From the NCBI GenBank assembly GCA_030066455.1, contig JASJBQ010000260.1, positions 1-6,776 of the forward strand: a stretch of DNA of 6,776 bases. The letters are read 5' to 3'. The notes under the pieces are model-generated. The model made no database searches and was not told the DNA's origin. It worked only from the letters and a program-made list of their open reading frames with translations. A program made the translations under genes and the position numbers. How positions within the stretch are numbered: the first letter of the stretch is position 1; every line of letters begins with the position of its first letter. Below are positions 1-4,020 of the stretch, piece after piece. The stretch comes from Desulfobacterales bacterium. GTDB lineage: Bacteria; Desulfobacterota; Desulfobacteria; Desulfobacterales; UBA5852.

Positions 1-6
1 TATGCC

Positions 7-24
7 ATGGGTATTATTACCCAC
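7..24. promoter_or_regulatory. 18-bp palindromic motif, copy 1 (candidate operator)
   Basis: The sequence reads ATGGGTATTATTACCCAC. Its core is a perfect inverted repeat, TGGGTA (8-13) and TACCCA (18-23), around a 4-nt spacer. A near-identical copy, differing only at one spacer base, lies at 2977-2994. The site is about 195 bp upstream of the response-regulator start, a distance at which activators and repressors can work. The symmetric half-sites suggest a dimeric DNA-binding protein. I do not recognise the motif as a known regulon site, and I found no convincing -35/-10 or -24/-12 promoter beside it. Confidence 0.45.
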
Positions 25-217
25 AATCCGACCAAAAATTATGCAAATTTGCGAATTGCCGGCACAATTCGATCTGTTTTACAAGGTGAGGCAACGTGTC
101 CTGCGGTGCTGATGATCTCTGCTTGTTTTCACGCTTCCCGGTCTGCTTCCTCATCATTTCCCAAACGGTTCCTTAGGCAGGATACGATAATCGTGTTCCA
201 ATTGAGGAGAGGGTGGC

Positions 218-751
218 ATGCCGGACGTTATCGAAAAAGAAGGAAAGTTGTTCGCCGGAGCCCATTTGCCGACCGCTGCCGAATCAATCCGGCCCCGGAA
301 AGACGTACATCCTGTGCAATCGACAAATGGACCGAAGGTCGACGCCAATTCCCGTCGGATTCTTGTGGTGGATGACGATCCCAACATCCTGAAACTGGTA
401 GCGAAGATGGTAGCGCGGCTGGGTCACCATGCGGCCACCGCCGAGGATGCGATGGACGCGCTCTTCCAATTGGACGCGGCGCATTATCACTTGGTGATTA
501 CGGACTATAAAATGCCTTTCATGGACGGTTGTCAGCTGGCCGCACGCATAAAGGCGCAACGCCACGGAATCCGGGTCATTATCATGACCGGCCATTGTAA
601 AGAGGAGGTTACCAATGGGCTGAATGGATCCGGTATCGTCGACGGCTTTTTATTCAAACCGTTCAACTTGAATACCTTGAAAGATAAGATCAGAGCACTT
701 GATGACCGACACGATGACGCAACCAGGCACGTTAACGCATTGAGAGGCTAA
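218..751 (+). CDS. Stand-alone response regulator receiver (REC) domain protein
   Basis: This 177-residue protein accepts a phosphoryl group from a histidine kinase or phosphotransfer protein. The receiver domain spans about residues 46-165. It has the acidic pair D53/D54 after the first strand (RRILVVDDDPN), the phosphoacceptor D96 in VITDYKMPFMDG, the switch threonine T124 in IIMTGH, and the lysine K147 in FLFKPF. All catalytic residues expected of a functional receiver are therefore present. No DNA-binding or enzymatic output domain follows; the last ~12 residues are polar. An unusual 45-residue polar N-terminal extension precedes the domain and looks disordered. The start is ATG 218, with a purine-rich Shine-Dalgarno (GAGGAGAGGG, 204-213) upstream. 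It is probably cotranscribed with the STAS-like gene 3 nt downstream, which may be its output partner. The family call is firm; the cognate kinase and output are unknown. Confidence 0.9.
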   Translation: MPDVIEKEGKLFAGAHLPTAAESIRPRKDVHPVQSTNGPKVDANSRRILVVDDDPNILKLVAKMVARLGHHAATAEDAMDALFQLDAAHYHLVITDYKMPFMDGCQLAARIKAQRHGIRVIIMTGHCKEEVTNGLNGSGIVDGFLFKPFNLNTLKDKIRALDDRHDDATRHVNALRG

Positions 752-754
752 AAC

Positions 755-1033
755 ATGGCGGAAAATTTCCGAATTGCATCCAAAGAACTCAATCATCAAT
801 ACACGGCGTTAAAGCTGTTCGGCGATTTTGATGGATCTTCGGCTTGGGAATTGATCAACGCCCTCGACCAAAATATGGGGGAAACCGGTCAAATCGCCAT
901 TAACACGGATGGTTTACGCACCATCTACGCATTTGGGCTCGATGTTTTTCTCCCCAACTTGTCTAAAATGAAGAAAACCCGGGTGAATATCCAGGTGACC
1001 GGTCGGTTCCGTGAATATTTCCAGGACGACTGA
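755..1033 (+). CDS. Small STAS-like protein, possible anti-sigma factor antagonist relative
   Basis: This 92-residue protein resembles a minimal STAS domain, the fold of SpoIIAA-type anti-sigma antagonists. A first strand ends in LKLFGDFDGSSAWELINAL (residues 19-37). It is followed by a strand and loop, QIAINTDGLRTIYAFGLDVF (46-65), and a final strand, RVNIQVTG. In SpoIIAA-like proteins the loop before the second helix carries a DSSG motif with the phosphorylated serine. Here the equivalent positions read YAFG (58-61), so classical serine phosphorylation at that site is not possible. The start at ATG 755 follows the preceding stop by 3 nt, and its Shine-Dalgarno (GAGAGG, 742-747) lies inside the end of the receiver gene, implying translational coupling. 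The pairing suggests the receiver and this protein act in one pathway. The STAS assignment rests on pattern and length only, so it is moderately secure. Confidence 0.6.
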   Translation: MAENFRIASKELNHQYTALKLFGDFDGSSAWELINALDQNMGETGQIAINTDGLRTIYAFGLDVFLPNLSKMKKTRVNIQVTGRFREYFQDD

Positions 1034-1103
1034 CAGGCTATAAGTAGTTTCAAAACCTCTGATCGCGTATAAGAGCAAGGCGGCAACACAGCTATTGGAC
1101 GTT

Positions 1104-1133
1104 AGGAGGTGGTATGAAACCTCTTCTGAGGTT
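1104..1133 (+). promoter_or_regulatory. Strong Shine-Dalgarno with two mutually exclusive hairpins
   Basis: A near-perfect Shine-Dalgarno, AGGAGGT (1104-1110), sits 3-4 nt before ATG 1114. It can pair with ACCTCTT (1119-1125) to form a 7-bp stem, one pair being G-U, whose 8-nt loop contains the ATG. The same ACCTC can instead pair with GAGGTT (1128-1133) as a perfect 6-bp stem with a TTCT tetraloop, which frees the Shine-Dalgarno. Another copy of AAACCTCT lies at 1053-1060 and could also pair with the Shine-Dalgarno. The base pairing is read directly; any regulatory role is inference. Confidence 0.3.
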
Positions 1134-1236
1134 GTCCGATGGCTGGAGAGGCCATTTTCCCCATCATGTGGCCGGTATATTGAATAATGATCGGGTTAGC
1201 GGCAATTCCAGCCCGAAAAATGGAGGTTGGCAATGA
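1114..1236 (+). CDS. Candidate 40-residue small protein or leader peptide upstream of the CBM48 gene
   Basis: A 40-codon ORF begins MKPLLRLSDGWRGHFPHH and ends NGGWQ. It has a strong Shine-Dalgarno (AGGAGGT, 1104-1110) close to its ATG, although the 3-4 nt spacing is short. Its TGA stop overlaps the ATG of the next gene as ATGA (1233-1236), the classic arrangement for translational coupling. I see no signal peptide, membrane segment or cysteine motif, and I do not recognise the sequence. It could be a translated leader that controls entry into the CBM48 gene, a real small protein, or a chance ORF in a 199-nt interval. The ribosome site and overlap favour translation; the lack of any known family keeps confidence low. 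Confidence 0.35.
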   Translation: MKPLLRLSDGWRGHFPHHVAGILNNDRVSGNSSPKNGGWQ

Positions 1237-1541
1237 GTATTCGCAAGCAGTTTCTGAAAAGTAAACCCATGTGCAAAGTCACCTTCAAAATTCCGGATAG
1301 CGTCAGCAATGATGCCGCGAACGCGCATGTCGTGGGTGAATTCAATGACTGGTCGACCTCGGCCACGCCCATGAAACGATTGAAGAACGGCACGTTCACC
1401 GCGACGGTGGACTTGGCCCCAAATCGTTCCTACCAGTTTCGATACCTACTGGGGCAGTCAAGGTGGGAAAACGATCCCGAAGCCGACGGTTATCTGCCCA
1501 CCCCTTATGGCGACAGCCAGAATTCGGTGATCAGTCTGTAA
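1233..1541 (+). CDS. Stand-alone isoamylase early-set / CBM48 domain protein
   Basis: This 102-residue protein is essentially one early-set (CBM48/AMPK-beta glycogen-binding-like) domain with no attached catalytic domain. The hallmark strands are CKVTFKIP (14-21), VVGEFNDWS (33-41), TFTATVDLA (54-62), YQFRYLLG (67-74) and the final NSVISL (97-102). W40 and W78 (in SRWENDPEAD) occupy the positions of the two tryptophans that contact glycogen in AMPK beta. Binding to an alpha-glucan or a protein partner is therefore plausible. The start is ATG 1233, with Shine-Dalgarno GGAGG at 1222-1226; a TTG six bases upstream is an inferior alternative. It overlaps the stop of a candidate small ORF. Such single-domain proteins occur in several bacterial phyla and have no settled function. 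Its place between STAS-like and PilZ genes hints at a signalling rather than a purely metabolic role, but that is inference. Confidence 0.87.
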   Translation: MSIRKQFLKSKPMCKVTFKIPDSVSNDAANAHVVGEFNDWSTSATPMKRLKNGTFTATVDLAPNRSYQFRYLLGQSRWENDPEADGYLPTPYGDSQNSVISL

Positions 1542-1608
1542 TCGAACAATGGAAATCGGACGCTCGCTGAAACAATCAACCCCTCAAGTGAAAGCCTATA
1601 AGGAAACA

Positions 1609-1938
1609 ATGGAAAACCAGGACAACCAAAGAATCGCCCCACGACACCCCACCGAGGCCGCTGTCACGTGCCGACCTTTTCACAGCAACGGGACCACCAC
1701 TGCTGCCGATGCCGTCATGCGTAATTTTTCAAAATCCGGATCCTATATCGAAAGTGTACATGCGTTTAAGATCGGCGCCGTCATCCAGTTGCGGATGGTG
1801 CAGTATCCATCCCCGTTAGAATCCCGTGATTGGGATGATCGACCGCGATCCACATGCCTGGCCGCCATTAAATGGCGACGCCGGCTGGCTGACGGGAGGG
1901 ACGGCGCTTATGGCTTTGGTTTGAAATATCTCGAATAA
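1609..1938 (+). CDS. PilZ domain protein, probable c-di-GMP receptor
   Basis: The protein is 109 residues from ATG 1609. PilZ domains bind cyclic di-GMP through an RxxxR arm and a (D/N)xSxxG motif. Both are visible: R8-IAP-R12 in QRIAPRHP, and N39-F-S41-KS-G44 in MRNFSKSGSYIE. The remaining beta-barrel strands follow (IGAVIQLRMV, CLAAIKWRRR, GAYGFGLKYLE), with the typical C-terminal G(Y)GFG(L/V)KF-like ending. No output domain is fused, so it would act by binding a partner. The start at 1609 has an upstream AAGGA (1600-1604) and begins just before the RxxxR motif. An in-frame ATG at 1549, 7 nt after the CBM48 stop, would add 20 residues but has no Shine-Dalgarno and could only work by coupling. 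The family is clear; the motility, adhesion or polysaccharide target cannot be read from the sequence. Confidence 0.85.
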   Translation: MENQDNQRIAPRHPTEAAVTCRPFHSNGTTTAADAVMRNFSKSGSYIESVHAFKIGAVIQLRMVQYPSPLESRDWDDRPRSTCLAAIKWRRRLADGRDGAYGFGLKYLE

Positions 1939-1974
1939 CCATCTGAAGGACCAATGGACGCCTGCGCAGTTGAG

Positions 1975-2404
1975 ATCAAAAGTTCCATTCAGGCTGCGGT
2001 AGTCCATCAATTCGATCGTTACCGGTAATCTTTCGCACCGTTCCCGCCCCGGTTTCATCTGCTCCCGCGAAACCGTAATCCCGACCACCTCGACACCGTA
2101 TCGTAGGGCGGCATAGACCGCCAGGCCCCGCCCATCCACATCCGATATCCAACAAACGCATCCCCGGATGAAGCCGAAGCTCGCGATAAATCAAATCCAT
2201 CTTTGCTTCCTGCGCCGCGTCAAGATCAAGCGCTTCTTTCCAATAAGCACAGGAGTCGTTCATCCATTTGTCCAGCATGAAAGCAAACGGGTCGTTGCCG
2301 ATATCGCAGTGACGCCGACCGATGTCGAAAGCACGCCGACAGCCCGGTGAACATGTGCAGGTGCTTTTGAAATGACACCACCATGCTTGGATCGATTTCT
2401 TAAC
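1975..2404 (-). pseudogene. Cyclopropane-fatty-acyl-phospholipid synthase fragment (frameshifted, truncated)
   Basis: Read on the minus strand, the fragment matches the core of the SAM-dependent enzyme that adds a methylene bridge to unsaturated membrane fatty acids. In order it shows RRAFDIGRRHCDIGNDPF (normally HYDIGND), SCAYWKEALDLDAAQEAKMD, the SAM-binding LRLHPGMRLLDIGCGW (first frame), then GLAVYAALRYGVEVVGITV and ERLPVTIELMDYRSLNGTFD (second frame). The switch occurs at about 2127-2132, where the G-rich stretch carries one extra base, breaking GCGWGGLA. Similarity stops after the DYR.LN.FD segment, so the C-terminal half, including the FEHVG region, is absent. The N-terminal domain is also missing or unrecognisable. 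About 140 codons of the ~400 usual for the family remain. The family assignment is confident. A sequencing error could explain the frameshift but not the truncation. Confidence 0.85.
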
Positions 2405-2546
2405 TTTCTGATCCAACCCGCAGGGCCTGCGGTCGTCTGGGCGTTGCGCCAACGAGGATATCATCCGGAAGGTGGTGAATGGCGGCGGGCGCCTAACGAT
2501 TGGGTGCGCGGAGGGAAGACCACGGCGTTAAATGCAGGCCATCGCT

Positions 2547-2741
2547 TTACCGATGCGGCCGACAATTGGGGGTCGGTTGATCAAAAATAAAGCGGTCGTC
2601 TCTTCGGCGACACCGCTCTCGCCGGCAAATCCACCCCACCACCGAAATATGCGCAAAGCCTTGGGCCGGCGCTTTGCGACGCTCCCCCTTGCGATGATCG
2701 TTGGCAACTGCCGGTAGTTTGTCTTTGTGTGAATCGTTCAT
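2547..2741 (-). CDS. Possible small basic, cysteine-containing protein (uncharacterised)
   Basis: The minus-strand ORF gives about 64 residues from ATG 2741 (MNDSHKDKLPAVANDHRKG); ATG 2744 and GTG 2771 are alternative starts. It is hydrophilic and rich in arginine, and contains the notable segment FAHISVVGWICRRERCRRR, where two cysteines five residues apart sit in an arginine cluster, followed by acidic DD. No membrane segment or signal peptide is visible. I cannot assign a family. No good Shine-Dalgarno precedes any start, and I found no clear promoter. It lies upstream of, and in the same orientation as, the broken fatty-acid synthase fragment, in a region of decay. It could be a real small protein, a remnant or a chance ORF. 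The non-random look of the VGWICRRE segment is the main reason to list it. Confidence 0.33.
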   Translation of the reverse strand: MNDSHKDKLPAVANDHRKGERRKAPAQGFAHISVVGWICRRERCRRRDDRFIFDQPTPNCRPHR

Positions 2742-3202
2742 CATCACCGTCGCGTCATTTATTGGGTTCACTAAACGTTAAAAATCGACAAACACGGAAA
2801 TAGGAAGCCTCCCTTGGTATCCTTTCATTCTTTTTGGTGTTGCGGGATGGGCAACTGGCACCATTCACATCAGGAAGCAGTCAAGACGTGGGAAAAGCGT
2901 GGGACCGTAGCCGTTAAACTAATTGGCCCTCCGTTTGAGAACAATCCGTAAACATGCTCAATTTTTCTGGTGATCGATGGGTAGTATTACCCACTTGCGG
3001 ATCGCCGCCGACCGATCCCGACCGTGCAGCCGAGAGATGCGGACAGTAGAAACATCCAAACGAACAGCTGTGTAATCTTTTCAGGCCATGCAGTTGATGG
3101 TCGCCGTCGTCAGCGTGCATTAGATTATAAAATTAGTTTGCAAAACCCTGTGAATCTGCTGCCAAGAGGCTTTTCCTTTGGCCCCACGAGGGGGTGCCGT
3201 CT
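2742..3202. other. Gene-poor interval of about 460 bases
   Basis: No ORF on either strand looks like a real protein; the longest frames have irregular composition, no good ribosome site and no recognisable motif. The stretch is locally AT-rich (about 2772-2800 and 3121-3145). It contains the second copy of the palindrome (2977-2994) and, at its end, the Shine-Dalgarno of the zinc-ribbon gene. No tRNA-like or terminator-like structure with a T-run was seen. It probably serves as the upstream region of the gene at 3203 and may include eroded sequence. Confidence 0.5.
2977..2994. promoter_or_regulatory. 18-bp palindromic motif, copy 2 (candidate operator)
   Basis: The sequence reads ATGGGTAGTATTACCCAC, matching the copy at 7-24 in 17 of 18 bases. 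The half-sites TGGGTA (2978-2983) and TACCCA (2988-2993) are exact inverted repeats. The one difference falls in the 4-nt spacer, the pattern expected of a protein-binding site under selection. It lies about 210 bp upstream of the zinc-ribbon/kinase-like gene, very similar to the ~195 bp between copy 1 and the receiver gene. The binding protein is unknown. Confidence 0.45.
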
Positions 3203-3754
3203 ATGAAGATCTGCCCTCAGTGCGGACAAATCGTGGCCGAGGCCGTAAATTCCTGCCCCGCCTGCGGGGCCGAGGTGGTCGCCGGTCGTACGGCCATCGA
3301 CGATTATCGAATCACGGAAGTGGTACAGGAAGGCTAGGCCAGCATCCTGTGCAAAGCCCGTCGCGAGGGCGACCAGGAACCGGTGGCAATCCGCATTTTC
3401 ACCCCGCCGGCCGGATTTGATGCCCATCTGGCAGACCGGCTCAAGCGCGAACTGGATGAACTTCAGGAACTGCCCGCGAGCTATTTCGTGCGTCACATGG
3501 CCATCCGTCAATCCGACGAAGGCCTCTGGTACCGCATTAGCGAATGGGTGGAGACCCTGAGTTGGGGATCACTATTGGCCTTCGGCCGTCTGCTGAAGAA
3601 CCGGGCCGCGCTGGACCTCCTGACCCGCATTGCCGGGATCCTCGAGGGCTTACACATCATCGGCCACATCATTCCGCACCTCATCCTGGACGACCGAATC
3701 GAGTATGATTTCGTCCTGGCCCGGGTCAAACACCTGCGTCAAGCCGCGGAATAA
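3203..3754 (+). pseudogene. Zinc-ribbon plus protein-kinase-like protein, interrupted by an in-frame TAG
   Basis: The reading frame runs from ATG 3203 (Shine-Dalgarno GAGGGGG, 3188-3194) to TAA 3754, broken by TAG at codon 45 (3335-3337). Residues 1-25 form a zinc ribbon with C4-PQ-C7 and C18-PA-C21. Around and after the TAG the sequence resembles a protein-kinase N-lobe: a glycine-loop-like region (VVQEG, stop, ASILCKARREG), VAIRIF at 61-66 with arginine where VAIK has the ATP-binding lysine, then an alpha-C-like helix and YFVRHMAIRQSDEGLWYRIS. The GLHIIGHIIPHLILDD segment (149-164) aligns with the catalytic loop but lacks HRD. Only 19 residues follow, so the DFG segment and most of the C-lobe are missing. 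Restart at GTG 3383 would yield a fragment. It is most likely a decayed pseudokinase; readthrough or recoding of TAG is a less likely alternative. Confidence 0.7.
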
Positions 3755-4020
3755 TCGCCGCCCCGCTAAGAATCCAAGAAGAAAATCAAAACATGACGCC
3801 AAGCCCTGAGGCCCTTGGCTGGAAGTCAAAGCCAGCTAACGGCATGAAGGCGCGTTTACGCCACCGGTATGATGCCTATATTTTGTGTAGTCATCCTCAA
3901 TTATCATGCTCAGCCAAAGCTTCTTTACGGCAGCAGCAACTGCCGATTCCTGCGACCGCCCGAACCGCTTGACGGCCTGATGGATGAACGCCATCAACCA
4001 CCGCAGGGAGCATCCAAGCC
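3755..4020. other. Intergenic interval with inverted repeats, no recognised gene
   Basis: These 266 bases contain two competing short inverted repeats: GCCAAG (3798-3803) with CTTGGC (3814-3819), and GCTGG (3818-3822) with CCAGC (3831-3835). Neither is followed by a T-run, so a Rho-independent terminator is not supported. A 42-codon plus-strand ORF from ATG 3844 has no ribosome site and no recognisable sequence; minus-strand frames are likewise unrecognised. The last bases hold the Shine-Dalgarno (GCAGGGAG, 4003-4010) of the kinase fusion gene, whose promoter presumably lies here. Confidence 0.45.

Noticed and set aside
43..52. 10-bp palindrome GCAAATTTGC upstream of the receiver gene
   Set aside because: Too short to be significant alone, and I saw no second copy.
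56..84. Possible sigma-70 promoter TTGCCG-N17-TTACAA ahead of the receiver gene
   Set aside because: The -10 element matches the consensus in too few positions. No clear sigma-54 GG-N10-GC pair was found there either.
7..375. 122-residue plus-strand ORF overlapping the start of the receiver gene
   Set aside because: It overlaps the well-supported receiver in another frame, has no Shine-Dalgarno, an arginine/serine-rich irregular composition and no family resemblance.
1166..1180. Sigma-54-like element TGGCCGGTATATTGA before the CBM48 gene
   Set aside because: The essential GC at -12 is GA, and the -24 half is only partly conserved.
2168..2590. Plus-strand ORFs at 2168-2350 and 2372-2590
   Set aside because: The first lies antisense to the recognised fatty-acid synthase fragment; the second overlaps its end and the minus-strand small ORF. 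Neither has a convincing start or motif.
3798..3835. Inverted repeats after the zinc-ribbon pseudogene as a Rho-independent terminator
   Set aside because: The stems are short, compete with each other, and no T-run follows.
1939..4020. A mobile element as the cause of the decayed region
   Set aside because: No transposase, integrase, terminal inverted repeats or target-site duplications could be identified. The palindrome pair is too short to be convincing element ends.
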